Source of the DNA: Granulicella pectinivorans
Lineage (GTDB): Bacteria > Acidobacteriota > Terriglobia > Terriglobales > Acidobacteriaceae
Length of the DNA: 64,000 bases
Assembly (NCBI RefSeq): GCF_900114625.1
Contig: NZ_FOZL01000002.1
Location: 124,001-188,000, forward strand
Direction: 5' to 3'
Shown piece after piece: positions 17,983-26,272 of the stretch. The translations under genes and the position numbers were made by a program. The stretch's first letter is position 1. Every line of letters starts with the position of its first letter. The notes beneath the pieces are model-generated. The model searched no databases. It was not told where the DNA came from and worked only from the letters and a program-made list of their open reading frames with translations.

Positions 17983-18893
17983 CACTTCAGCCCCATCCGA
18001 GCCCGCCAAAGCGCCCCATCGAGCGAGTCTTCGGCCACTTCCTTCACCGTGACATTGACCCCATTTTCCGCCAGCGACTTCACCATCGAAGTCCGTACCG
18101 TCTCGATGCGGTCGAGCACGCTGCCCACAAAGGCCACGCCCACCGTACCCGGGTCGCCCGACTCCTCCATCTTCAGACGCACCAGAGCCACTTGGTCGGC
18201 AAGGTCGTCGCCAGCCCGTTCCAGCACCGCCCGGGCGAGATCGTCGCCCTCTTCCGCGCACCACGCCACCACCGGTGCAAGCGCTGCAAAATCCGGTCCC
18301 GGGCGCACATTCGCCGCAGCCACCACGTCGCCGATCGTATCCGCCCCCCAGGCCTCCTGGATCGCCTTCAGCATCGTCGTCGGCACACCCCGGTCGAGTC
18401 CCCAGAACACCGCTTTCACGCCCTCATGCCCAATCCAGAACCCCGAGCCCTCATCCCCGATCGCCGGCCCCCAGCCGCCCGCCGAATACATCGTGCCATC
18501 CGCCGCACGACCGACGATGTTGGACCCCGTTCCCGCAATCACCAGAATCCCCGGCCCGCCCTGAAACGCCGCATCCAGCGCAATCACCTCATCGCCACAC
18601 AGAAGAAGTTCGCCGCCCACCAGCTTGCCGAGCGTGTTCTCCGCCCACACCCGCACCGCCGAGATCGATAGCCCAGCGATCCCCATGCACGTCCGCGTAA
18701 CATCGCTCAGCGACACACCCGCGACCGCGGCGGCTTCCGTAACAAGGCCCGTCAGGCGATCCGTCGCCTCCGCCTCGGAGACACGCATCAGCTTCACAGT
18801 GCCGCAACTTACGCGGGCCAGCTCGCGGGTCTCATCCGCGACACAGCACACTGTCTTCGTACCACCTGCATCGATCGCCAAATACAAACTCAT
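17979..18893 (-). CDS. BadF/BadG-type N-acetyl sugar kinase (GlcNAc/MurNAc kinase-like)
   Basis: A 304-residue ATP-dependent kinase of the BadF/BadG/BcrA/BcrD ASKHA family. Motifs: AIDAGGTKTVCCVAD (phosphate-1), GIAGL, CGDEVIALDAAF, VIAGTGSNIVGR and GDEGSGFWIGHEG. Human N-acetylglucosamine kinase and Clostridium MurK (MurNAc/GlcNAc kinase) belong here. With nagA on one side and a muramidase-transporter fusion 92 bases away on the other, phosphorylation of imported GlcNAc or MurNAc is the natural role. No MurQ etherase, which would be needed for MurNAc-6-phosphate, is in the window. The end overlaps the convergent yegD gene by four bases. Confidence 0.85.
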   Translation of the reverse strand: MSLYLAIDAGGTKTVCCVADETRELARVSCGTVKLMRVSEAEATDRLTGLVTEAAAVAGVSLSDVTRTCMGIAGLSISAVRVWAENTLGKLVGGELLLCGDEVIALDAAFQGGPGILVIAGTGSNIVGRAADGTMYSAGGWGPAIGDEGSGFWIGHEGVKAVFWGLDRGVPTTMLKAIQEAWGADTIGDVVAAANVRPGPDFAALAPVVAWCAEEGDDLARAVLERAGDDLADQVALVRLKMEESGDPGTVGVAFVGSVLDRIETVRTSMVKSLAENGVNVTVKEVAEDSLDGALWRARMGLKC

Positions 18894-18972
18894 CGCTGGT
18901 GATACTACAGGGTTCAGCCCCTTCGTTGCTATCTGGGCCCTAAGCCCTATGACCTAAGCGCCGCCTCTCCGA

Positions 18973-18978
18973 TACACT
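18973..18978 (+). promoter_or_regulatory. Putative -10 box (TACACT) of the fusion gene
   Basis: TACACT ends seven bases before the ATG at 18986, with a partial -35 (ATGACC, 18949-18954) 18 bases upstream. No Shine-Dalgarno sequence is present. A leaderless mRNA is expected. Confidence 0.5.
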
Positions 18979-18985
18979 CCCATTC

Positions 18986-21900
18986 ATGCAGCTTCCCGTT
19001 TCCGCAACGCGTCTTCACCCTCTGGATCTCGTGCTGATCGTGCTTTACCTGGTCGGCATCACGCTATTTGGGCTGCGCTTCCGCACCAAAAAGGTCGCGG
19101 GCGGTGCCCCGGCGCAGACGCTCAAGAGCTACTTCCTCGCCGACAACACGATCCCCTGGTGGGCCATCGCGCTATCCATCGTCTCCGCCGAGACCAGCAC
19201 CCTCACCATCATCTCCATCCCCGGCGTGGCCTTCGCGGGCGACTTCGGCTTTCTGCAGGTGGTCCTCGGCTACATGATCGGCCGCATCGTCGTCGCGATG
19301 CTCTTCCTGCCCAAGTACTTCGACGGCAAGATGCTGACCGCCTACCAGCTCATCAACCAGCGCTTCGGTTCGACCCTCCATAAGGTCACCGCAGGACTCT
19401 TTCTCCTCACCCGCGCCGCGGCAGAGGGCGTCCGCGTCTTTGCCGTATCCATCGTCGTCGGCATCGCCATTGGCACAGGCGACCTTCTCTCCATCGCCAT
19501 CATCACCATCCTCACGCTTCTCTACACCTTCGAGGGAGGCATGGCCGCGGTCATCTGGACCGACGTCGTCCAGATGGCGATCTACGTCGGTGGCACCGTC
19601 GTCGCGCTCATCACGCTCGGCAACCACGTCCCCGGCGGATGGACCACGATCCACGCTGTAGCCGGCGCAGCGGGCAAGTTCCACTGGCTCGACTTCTCCT
19701 TCAACCTCACCTCGTCCTACACCTTCTGGGCCGGAGCCGTAGGCGGCTCCTTCCTCACCATGGCCAGCCACGGCACCGACCAGCTCATGGTGCAGCGCAT
19801 GCTCGCCGCCCGCTCGCTCAAGGAATCGCGCCTCGCGCTTCTCTCCTCCGGCGTCGTCATCTTCATTCAGTTCGCCTTCTTCCTCCTGATCGGTGCCGGC
19901 CTGTACGTCTTCTACTCACTGCGCCCGACACCCTTCGCCGGTGGCCCCGCGGGCCTCATCAGCCCCGACCGTATCTTCCCCAGCTTCATCGTCCACGAAA
20001 TGCCCACCGGCATCGCCGGCCTGCTCGTCGCCGCCATCCTGGCGGCCGCCATGAGCAACCTCTCCGCCGCCATCAACTCCCTCTCCAGCACCACGGTGGT
20101 CGACTTCTATCTCCCCTGGCGCAAGCGATTCCGCGGTGATTCCGATGAAGAAGCCTCCCGCAAACGCAACCTCGTCGCAAAGCTCTCCACCGTCGCATGG
20201 GCGGGCATCCTCTTCTCCGCCGCAGCCTACACACTCAAAGTTGGCGGAAAGGGCCACGTCGTGGAAACCGGCCTAAGCATCGCCTCCGTGGCCTACGGTG
20301 CGCTCCTCGGCGTCTTCCTCCTCGGCACCCTCACCCGCTACGCCACGCAGACCGGAGCCATGATCGGCATGGTCGCCGGCTTCGCCTTCAACGTCGTCTT
20401 CTTTCTGCAGAGCATTCAGATCCTTCCCAACCCGATCGGCCCCATCACCCTCCCCAAGGTGGCCTTTACCTGGTACGTGTTCCTAGGAGCGCTCGTGACG
20501 TTTGTGACCGGTTCCCTGTTCTCGCTCATCTTCCGCAAGCAGTCCCTCACCAAGGCCACCGCAGCCGTCGTCGTGCTCGCCGTCGCAGGCCTGAGCGCCA
20601 ACGCCCAGACACCCGACTTCACCCCCGTCTCCACCCTCATGAACGACGCCATCGCCGCCCACAAACTTCCCGGCGCCGTCGTCCAGGTCGGACACAACGG
20701 CAAGGTCCTCTTCACCCAGGCCTACGGCGTGCGCAAATACGACGGCGAGCCCGGCCTCGACGGCCAGCCCTCCCCCGCCGAGCCCATGACCGTCGACACC
20801 ATCTTCGACATGGCCTCGCTCACCAAGTGCCTCGCCACCGCCACCGCCATCATGCAGCTCTACGAAGAGGGCAAGATCCAGTTCGACGACCCCGTCGCCA
20901 AATACCTCCCCGACTTCGCCGCCAACGGCAAGGAAGCCGTCACCATCCGCATGCTCCTCACCCACTACTCCGGACTACCCGAAGACGTGTCCATCAAGGA
21001 CCCCTGGGGCCTCGTCACCCCCGATAAAGCAGAAGGCATCAAGCGCGCCATGGAATCCACCCTCTACGGTCCCGCCGGACATACCTTCAAATACTCCGAC
21101 ATCAACTTCATCACCCTCGGAGCCCTCGTCGAAAAGCTCTCCGGCCAGCCCGAAGACGTCTACGTCGCCGAGCACATCTTCAAGCCACTCGGCATGACCG
21201 ACACCTACTACCACCCCTACGACAAAACCTGCGGCCCCGTCATCCACTACGGAGCCAACGTAGCCCCCGGCCCCAAACCCATCGGCCGCATCGGCGTCGT
21301 CTGCCTCCCGCACACCTGGTCGCCCTACTCCCTCGACCCACGGACCGCACCCACCGCCCACGACGACGAAAGCAAGACCGACCCCACCCTCAACCCCGAC
21401 TGGGACCACCTCCTCCGTGGCACCGTCCACGACCCCACCACGCGCCGCATGGGCGGAGTCGCCGGACACGCCGGCGTCTTCTCCACCACGCACGACGTAG
21501 GCCTCTACGCAGCAGCCCTGCTCGAAAAACTCCTCCACAACACCGGCCCCTTCCCCCTCAAGCAGTCCACCCTCAAGCTGATGACCACGCCCGAGCAGCC
21601 CGCCACCGCCAGCACCGAAGCCGTCATCTTCAACCCCGACGGCACCCCCACCCGCGGCATCCCCGTCCGCGCCTTCGGATGGGATATCAACACCGCCTTC
21701 TCCCGCCCCCGCGGAGCCATCTTCCCCATCGGCAGCTTCGGCCACACCGGCTTCACCGGCACCACCCTCTGGATGGACCCCACCTCCGACACCTACGTCG
21801 TTCTCCTCTCGAACGCCGTCCACCCCCGCGTGGGCGGTGCCATCAGTCAGCTCCGCGGACTCGTGGCCACGGCGGTTGCGAAAGCTCTCGGGCTCACCAG

Positions 21901-23203
21901 CCCGGCAACCTCGTCCACCAAGACCCTCACCGGCATCGATGTCCTCGAACAATCCCACTACACCCAGCTCACCGAAGCAGCCGCCCGTCATAACAATCGC
22001 CTCAACCTCGGCATCCTCACCAACGTAGCCGGCACCGACTCCAAGGGCCGACGCACCATCGACGTCATCGCCACCGAAGCCTCCAAGGCCGTCCCCCAGA
22101 TCCACCTCACCACCCTCTTCGCCGCCGAGCACGGCCTCTCCGCCAAGCAGGAGACCACAGCGATCAAGGCCGAGTTCGACGACGCCACCCACCTCCCCAT
22201 TACCAGCCTCTACGGCCCCAAACCCAGCGACCGCCGTCCCACCCACGACCAGCTCAAAGATCTCGACGCCGTCCTCGTCGACTTCCAGGACGTCGGCAAC
22301 CGCTTCTGGACCTTCGACACCGCCATGGCCTACTTCCTCGAAGCCTCCGCCGCCGAGAAGCGCGACTACCACCACGATCTTGAAATCATCGTCCTCGACC
22401 ACCCCAACCCCACCTCCGGCACCGACTTCGCCGTGCAGGGTCCCATCTCCGATCCCGGCCGTCAGGCCTACATCGACTACACGCCGCTCCCAGCCCGCCA
22501 CGGCATGACCATCGGCGAGCTCGCCCGCTACTACAACACCGAGGCCACCCCGACCGCTCAGTCCACCGAGATCTTCGCTGCTGGCGCGAAAGCCACCTCC
22601 GCACCCGCCACCAAGGGCATCGGAGCCCACCTCACCGTCGTCACCGTTCAAAACTGGACCCGCGATCAATACCTCGACCAGACCGGCATCGTCTGGAACA
22701 ACCCCAGCCCCAACCTCCGGTCCGTCAATGCCGCCACGCTCTACCCCGGAATCGGCCTCTTCGAAACCAGCAATCTCTCCGTAGGCCGTGGCACCGCAAC
22801 CCCCTTCGAGCACTTCGGCGCACCCTACCTGAAGCCCGAAGCCGTCCTCGCCTGTCTCGTCCCGCGCAACATCCCCGGCATCGCCTTCTCCGCGACCACC
22901 ATGCCCATTCAGGAGACGCCCGACCACTATCCGTACCACGGCCAGACCATCCCCGGCATCAAGCTCACCATCACCGACCGCACCATCCTCGACACTCCCG
23001 AGCTCGGCATGGAGATCATCACCTGCGTCCACAAGCTCTACCCCACCGAGTTCAACCTCGATCGCACCATCCGGATCATCGCTAACGCCGACACCCTCGC
23101 CGCCCTCACCCGTGGCGACGACCCACGCGCCATCGCCGCAAGTTGGAAGCCCTCGCTCGATGCCTTCCGCGCCAAGCGCATCCCCTATCTCCTCTACCAG
23201 TAG
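18986..23203 (+). CDS. Three-part fusion: sodium:solute symporter, AmiE-like amidase, NamZ exo-muramidase
   Basis: One uninterrupted frame of 1405 codons. Residues 1-518: a complete sodium:solute symporter (SSS) of about 13 membrane segments (for example YFLADNTIPWWAIALSIVSAE). Residues 519-540: a hydrophobic stretch ending SANA-Q that looks like a former signal peptide. Residues about 545-970: a serine beta-lactamase-fold hydrolase with SLTK (S611, K614), YSD (Y703) and HTG (920-922) motifs plus GGVAGHAGVFST and GHTGFTGTTLWMDP, typical of AmiE/YbbE muramyl-peptide amidases. Residues about 975-1405: DUF1343/NamZ (GH171) with FAAEHG, SLYG, VDFQDVGNRFWTF and LDHPNPTSG. In Bacillus, AmiE and NamZ are separate secreted enzymes of cell-wall recycling. 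Here both would face the periplasm, tethered to the importer. Roles are inferred from families. Confidence 0.88.
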   Translation: MQLPVSATRLHPLDLVLIVLYLVGITLFGLRFRTKKVAGGAPAQTLKSYFLADNTIPWWAIALSIVSAETSTLTIISIPGVAFAGDFGFLQVVLGYMIGRIVVAMLFLPKYFDGKMLTAYQLINQRFGSTLHKVTAGLFLLTRAAAEGVRVFAVSIVVGIAIGTGDLLSIAIITILTLLYTFEGGMAAVIWTDVVQMAIYVGGTVVALITLGNHVPGGWTTIHAVAGAAGKFHWLDFSFNLTSSYTFWAGAVGGSFLTMASHGTDQLMVQRMLAARSLKESRLALLSSGVVIFIQFAFFLLIGAGLYVFYSLRPTPFAGGPAGLISPDRIFPSFIVHEMPTGIAGLLVAAILAAAMSNLSAAINSLSSTTVVDFYLPWRKRFRGDSDEEASRKRNLVAKLSTVAWAGILFSAAAYTLKVGGKGHVVETGLSIASVAYGALLGVFLLGTLTRYATQTGAMIGMVAGFAFNVVFFLQSIQILPNPIGPITLPKVAFTWYVFLGALVTFVTGSLFSLIFRKQSLTKATAAVVVLAVAGLSANAQTPDFTPVSTLMNDAIAAHKLPGAVVQVGHNGKVLFTQAYGVRKYDGEPGLDGQPSPAEPMTVDTIFDMASLTKCLATATAIMQLYEEGKIQFDDPVAKYLPDFAANGKEAVTIRMLLTHYSGLPEDVSIKDPWGLVTPDKAEGIKRAMESTLYGPAGHTFKYSDINFITLGALVEKLSGQPEDVYVAEHIFKPLGMTDTYYHPYDKTCGPVIHYGANVAPGPKPIGRIGVVCLPHTWSPYSLDPRTAPTAHDDESKTDPTLNPDWDHLLRGTVHDPTTRRMGGVAGHAGVFSTTHDVGLYAAALLEKLLHNTGPFPLKQSTLKLMTTPEQPATASTEAVIFNPDGTPTRGIPVRAFGWDINTAFSRPRGAIFPIGSFGHTGFTGTTLWMDPTSDTYVVLLSNAVHPRVGGAISQLRGLVATAVAKALGLTSPATSSTKTLTGIDVLEQSHYTQLTEAAARHNNRLNLGILTNVAGTDSKGRRTIDVIATEASKAVPQIHLTTLFAAEHGLSAKQETTAIKAEFDDATHLPITSLYGPKPSDRRPTHDQLKDLDAVLVDFQDVGNRFWTFDTAMAYFLEASAAEKRDYHHDLEIIVLDHPNPTSGTDFAVQGPISDPGRQAYIDYTPLPARHGMTIGELARYYNTEATPTAQSTEIFAAGAKATSAPATKGIGAHLTVVTVQNWTRDQYLDQTGIVWNNPSPNLRSVNAATLYPGIGLFETSNLSVGRGTATPFEHFGAPYLKPEAVLACLVPRNIPGIAFSATTMPIQETPDHYPYHGQTIPGIKLTITDRTILDTPELGMEIITCVHKLYPTEFNLDRTIRIIANADTLAALTRGDDPRAIAASWKPSLDAFRAKRIPYLLYQ

Positions 23204-23313
23204 CGCCGCGCGAAGCAGTCACACGTCACGAAGTGACCGCTGCCCGCGCAGGGCTCCCCTCCACCAGGACAGGATATTCACACGCTGGCAACAAATCTGG
23301 GTCAAAATAACCT

Positions 23314-23988
23314 ATGCCTCGCATCAACTTCCATCAGCAGCTCGCGGCCCTCAAAGACAAGCTCCTCGCCATGGCCGCGCTCTCCCAGCAGGCCCTTGAA
23401 CTCTCCGTCGAGGCCTACGTCTCACGCGACACCTCGCTTGCCAATCACGTCCTCGAGATCGAGCAGGCCATCAACGCCGCCGAGACCACCGTCGACGAGA
23501 TGGCCTACGAACTCCTCGCCAAAGAGCAGCCGATGGCCGTCGACCTCCGTTTCATCCTCTCCGTCATCAAGATCAACGGCGATCTCGAACGCATCGGCGA
23601 CCAGGCGACCGGCATCGCACGCCGCGTGATCCTTCTGAACGCCCAGTCCCTCATCGACCTGCCCATTGATATGCAGGAGATGGGCGGAAAGGTCGGCGTG
23701 ATGATCCGCCGGGCGATTCAGTCTTTACTCGAAGCCGATGCCAAGCTGGCCGAGTCCGTCCTCGCCCTGGACGACGAGGTCGACGTCATGAACCGCGCAG
23801 TTCAGACCGAGTTGATCGAACTGATGCAGAGACAGCCGGAGTCCTCCGAGCAGGCGCTTTCGGCCATCATCATCTCCCGCAATCTCGAGCGCGCCGCCGA
23901 TCACGCCACCAACATCGCCGAAGACGTCATCTTCTGGGTCCGTGGATCCGATGTGCGTCACAAGCTGTCGCTGGTGGAGTCGGACTAG
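23314..23988 (+). CDS. phoU: Phosphate signalling protein PhoU
   Basis: A 224-residue cytoplasmic protein of two PhoU three-helix repeats. The metal/charge motifs INGDLERIGDQATGIARR (first repeat) and ISRNLERAADHATNIAEDVIFWVRG (second repeat) are clear. PhoU links the PstSCAB phosphate importer to the PhoR sensor kinase and restrains phosphate uptake when phosphate is plentiful. No pst or phoBR genes are in the window, so this copy stands alone. There is no obvious Shine-Dalgarno sequence before the ATG at 23314. Confidence 0.93.
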   Translation: MPRINFHQQLAALKDKLLAMAALSQQALELSVEAYVSRDTSLANHVLEIEQAINAAETTVDEMAYELLAKEQPMAVDLRFILSVIKINGDLERIGDQATGIARRVILLNAQSLIDLPIDMQEMGGKVGVMIRRAIQSLLEADAKLAESVLALDDEVDVMNRAVQTELIELMQRQPESSEQALSAIIISRNLERAADHATNIAEDVIFWVRGSDVRHKLSLVESD

Positions 23989-24032
23989 CCGCTGCATGGA
24001 TGCCGCAGCGCCTCTCCCTGCGCCGCAGCGGC
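23988..24032 (+). terminator. Hairpin at the phoU stop codon
   Basis: GCCGCTGC (23988-23995) pairs with GCAGCGGC (24025-24032), with further pairing possible inside. It begins at the last base of the phoU stop codon. No T tract follows, so it may protect the mRNA end or end transcription with help. Confidence 0.4.
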
Positions 24033-24244
24033 CGTCCTTGTGAGCAGCACGAAGATCGACTAAGACATTTGCTCTAGACAGCAGCCCAGGGAGTTGACGT
24101 TTCTCCGAGGGTAACGTCTATTCTCCATCGAATCATTGACATAGTCGCATCACCGATCGAAAAATCGGCATCATACTCAAAGAATCGCGTCACATTCATC
24201 CCTTCGCCACCTCCCCTGGCGCAGAATGCCTACCAGGAGACCTC

Positions 24245-25351
24245 ATGAAGACCCATCGCACGGCGAGATTCCTTGCCCTCCCACTCGCTACCGCGACCCT
24301 CTTGTTTTGCCTGCCCGCACGCGCTCAGCACGCGCTCATAGCGGAATCTCTGCCGGATGCACCCGGCTTTCTGATGCCGCAGCAGCCCGCCCCCGTTCCG
24401 CAGGGCACCGCCGCCATTACCGGCAGGGTCGAAGACGTCACCGGCGTCACCATTCCGCACGCCACCGTCACCCTGACCGGCCCCAACGAAATTCCAATCG
24501 TCGTCTTCTCCGACAACGACGGCTTCTTCTCGATCACAGGCCTCGGCGCAGGCACGTACAACGTGACGATTGCATCCTCCGGGCTCGAGTCGCTCGAGTT
24601 CCCCAACGTCCGCCTCCTGGCCGGCGAGCAGAAGGAGATGCCCCTCATCGCGCTCCCGCTCAATCACAACGCCGTCTCCGTCACCGTGGTAGCAACCCCC
24701 GATGAGATCGCCTCCGAGCAGGTCGCGGCCGAAGAAAAGCAGCGCGTCCTCGGCATCCTGCCCAACTTCTACACCACCTACATCTGGAACGCCGCGCCGC
24801 TCAAGGCGCACCACAAGTTCTCGCTCGCGTACCACTCGTTTCTCGATCCCGTAGCCTTCATCGGCACCGGCATCGTCGCCGGCGTCGAGCAGGCGCACAA
24901 CACCTTCCCCGGATACGGCGACGGTGCCTCCGGCTACGCCAAGCGCTACGGTGCCGCCTACGCCGACCAGGTCACCGGCCGCGTCCTCGGCTCCGCCGTC
25001 TTCCCCAGCATCTTCCACCAGGATCCCCGCTACTTTTACATGGGCAGCGGCTCGACCACATCCCGGGCCTGGTACGCCATCTCCTCCGGCGTCATCTGCC
25101 GCGGCGACAACGGTCACCGCCAGTTGAACTACTCGCGCATCCTGGGCAGCCTCGTCGCCTCCTCCATCGCGAATCTCTACCGGGAAAAGCAGGACCGGAC
25201 GGTCGGTCTTACCTTCCGCAACACGGCCATCGGCATCGGCTTCCACGCCGGCACGAACCTCGTCCGCGAGTTCCTGCTCCGGAAGACCACGACCAACATC
25301 CCCACCTACGCGAAGGGCAAGCCGGTTGAGGTCGCTTCGAACGTACAGTAA
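24245..25351 (+). CDS. Secreted carboxypeptidase-regulatory-like domain protein
   Basis: A 368-residue exported protein. After a signal peptide (ends LPARAQ) and a proline/glutamine-rich linker comes a carboxypeptidase-regulatory-like beta-sandwich at residues about 55-130 (AAITGRVEDVTGVTIPHATVTLTG, GFFSITGLGAGTYNVTI). The remaining 230 residues are unassigned, rich in Gly, Tyr and Phe, and contain repeated amphipathic segments that could form an outer-membrane or periplasmic domain. Such proteins are abundant in acidobacteria, where longer relatives end in TonB-dependent barrels; this one is too short for a full barrel. Its stop is two bases from the convergent SGNH hydrolase gene. Confidence 0.75.
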   Translation: MKTHRTARFLALPLATATLLFCLPARAQHALIAESLPDAPGFLMPQQPAPVPQGTAAITGRVEDVTGVTIPHATVTLTGPNEIPIVVFSDNDGFFSITGLGAGTYNVTIASSGLESLEFPNVRLLAGEQKEMPLIALPLNHNAVSVTVVATPDEIASEQVAAEEKQRVLGILPNFYTTYIWNAAPLKAHHKFSLAYHSFLDPVAFIGTGIVAGVEQAHNTFPGYGDGASGYAKRYGAAYADQVTGRVLGSAVFPSIFHQDPRYFYMGSGSTTSRAWYAISSGVICRGDNGHRQLNYSRILGSLVASSIANLYREKQDRTVGLTFRNTAIGIGFHAGTNLVREFLLRKTTTNIPTYAKGKPVEVASNVQ

Positions 25352-25353
25352 GG

Positions 25354-26046
25354 CTACTTCCCGAGAGCCTTCAGCACCGTCGCGGCCACCTGCTTACCCT
25401 GGATCGCGCTACCCTCATCCTTGAAGTGCACATCGTCCGAGTGCAGATCCTGGTGCGACAGCATCAGCCCATACTGGTCGTCGGTCGGGATATTCTCCTT
25501 CGCCATGATCTTTGCCGCAATCTGGTTCCTCGCCTCAATCCGCGGGAGCGACGCCCCCGAAGCCTGCGCGACGCGGACCGGCGTGGTCGTCGACCAGATC
25601 AGCTTTGCCGCAGGTGCCCCGTCGCGGATGGCATTCAGCATCTCCGGGAAGTACCGTGCATACTCGTCCTCGGTATACCCCCATCCGTGCATGCCGTTGT
25701 TGAAGTGGACGACCGCCCACGAGATGGGTCGTGTCATCGCAAAGTACTCCTCGATCTGGTGCGGTAGACGAAAATCACCCACAGAAGCCGACGTAGCGAC
25801 AAAGTAGACATTCGCCTTGCCCGATAGCGCCGCGATCACCGTCGGGGCATACGCACGCGTGATCGAATCGCCGATCAGAAGCACATTGGGCAGCGCCGGA
25901 TCAGGCTTATCGGCAGCTACCTCCCACGTCCACTCGATCTTCTCCGTAACCGTCCGGCGGGTCTGGGAGCCGGTCTGAGCTCCGGCGGCCAACACAGAGG
26001 CGAGAGCGACTGCAACGGCGAACCAACGGCATCCATGCTTGAACAT
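25354..26046 (-). CDS. Secreted SGNH/GDSL hydrolase
   Basis: A 230-residue exported esterase-type hydrolase. Signal peptide MFKHGCRWFAVAVALASVLAAGA, then block I as VLLIGDSITRAYAP (nucleophile Ser), block III around VHFNNGMHGWGYTEDEY (Asn oxyanion), and the C-terminal Asp-His pair in LHSDDVHFKDEG. SGNH enzymes deacylate sugars, lipids or polysaccharides; a carbohydrate esterase role is likely but not shown. The ATG at 26046 follows GGAGA at normal spacing and begins the signal peptide, while an in-frame start at 26073 would put extra polar residues in front. Divergent from the sulfite reductase leader. Confidence 0.85.
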   Translation of the reverse strand: MFKHGCRWFAVAVALASVLAAGAQTGSQTRRTVTEKIEWTWEVAADKPDPALPNVLLIGDSITRAYAPTVIAALSGKANVYFVATSASVGDFRLPHQIEEYFAMTRPISWAVVHFNNGMHGWGYTEDEYARYFPEMLNAIRDGAPAAKLIWSTTTPVRVAQASGASLPRIEARNQIAAKIMAKENIPTDDQYGLMLSHQDLHSDDVHFKDEGSAIQGKQVAATVLKALGK

Positions 26047-26089
26047 CGAGTCTCCTTGGGTTTCGGGCACCATCCTACCGTTTCAACCC

Positions 26090-26119
26090 TTGACTCGGCT
26101 ATCCCCCGGAAGCTACGCT
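26090..26119 (+). promoter_or_regulatory. Promoter of the sulfite reductase leader
   Basis: TTGACT at 26090-26095 and TACGCT at 26114-26119 are 18 bases apart. Transcription would begin at about 26126-26128, at or next to the ATG of the Cys-rich leader peptide. The -35 box is good, the -10 box moderate. Confidence 0.5.
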
Positions 26120-26127
26120 TACTAGGA

Positions 26128-26190
26128 ATGGTCTGTCCTTCCAACGCGGCTTGTTGTCCTGCGACCCAGGCGCCGACCTCTTTGCTCTGA
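26128..26190 (+). CDS. Cysteine-rich leader peptide upstream of the sulfite reductase
   Basis: A 20-codon open frame MVCPSNAACCP... ending in TGA, with three TGT cysteine codons, two of them adjacent (26152-26157). It is probably leaderless: the preceding TACGCT ends eight bases before the ATG. It sits 31 bases before a terminator-like hairpin and 83 bases before the reductase gene. Cysteine is the end product of sulfite reduction, so ribosome speed at these codons can report on Cys-tRNA supply, as in classic amino-acid attenuators and the Cys upstream ORFs described in mycobacteria. Coding is inferred from codon content and position only. Confidence 0.6.
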   Translation: MVCPSNAACCPATQAPTSLL

Positions 26191-26220
26191 GCACTCTCTC
26201 CCGCAAAGCCGTAACCAAGC

Positions 26221-26248
26221 GCCCACGCCAACAAACGTGGGCTTTTCT
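26221..26248 (+). terminator. Attenuator-type hairpin before the sulfite reductase gene
   Basis: GCCCACG (26221-26227) pairs with CGTGGGC (26236-26242) around an 8-base loop and is followed by TTTTCT. Two other pairings are possible: CTTTGC (26180-26185) with GCAAAG (26203-26208), which covers the leader stop codon, and a weak GGCGC (26169-26173) with GCGCC (26219-26223), which would block the terminator stem. Confidence 0.6.
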
Positions 26249-26272
26249 GTGCAATCCACTCTAAGGAACCCG

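Noticed and set aside
20975..23032. Long open frame (685 codons) on the minus strand
   Set aside because: It is antisense to the amidase-NamZ part of the fusion gene, has a Gly/Glu/Val/Asp-rich composition typical of the complement of GC3-rich codons, and shows no domain.
18986..23203. Possibility that the 1405-codon frame is two or three genes with frameshifts
   Set aside because: The reading frame, codon use and domain order are continuous through both junctions and no internal start with a ribosome site is seen near 20540 or 21900.
24136..24168. TTGACA and a small ccgat/atcgg inverted repeat upstream of the carboxypeptidase-regulatory-like gene
   Set aside because: No -10 box stands at 16-18 bases from the TTGACA and the repeat is only five bases long; too weak to call a promoter or operator.
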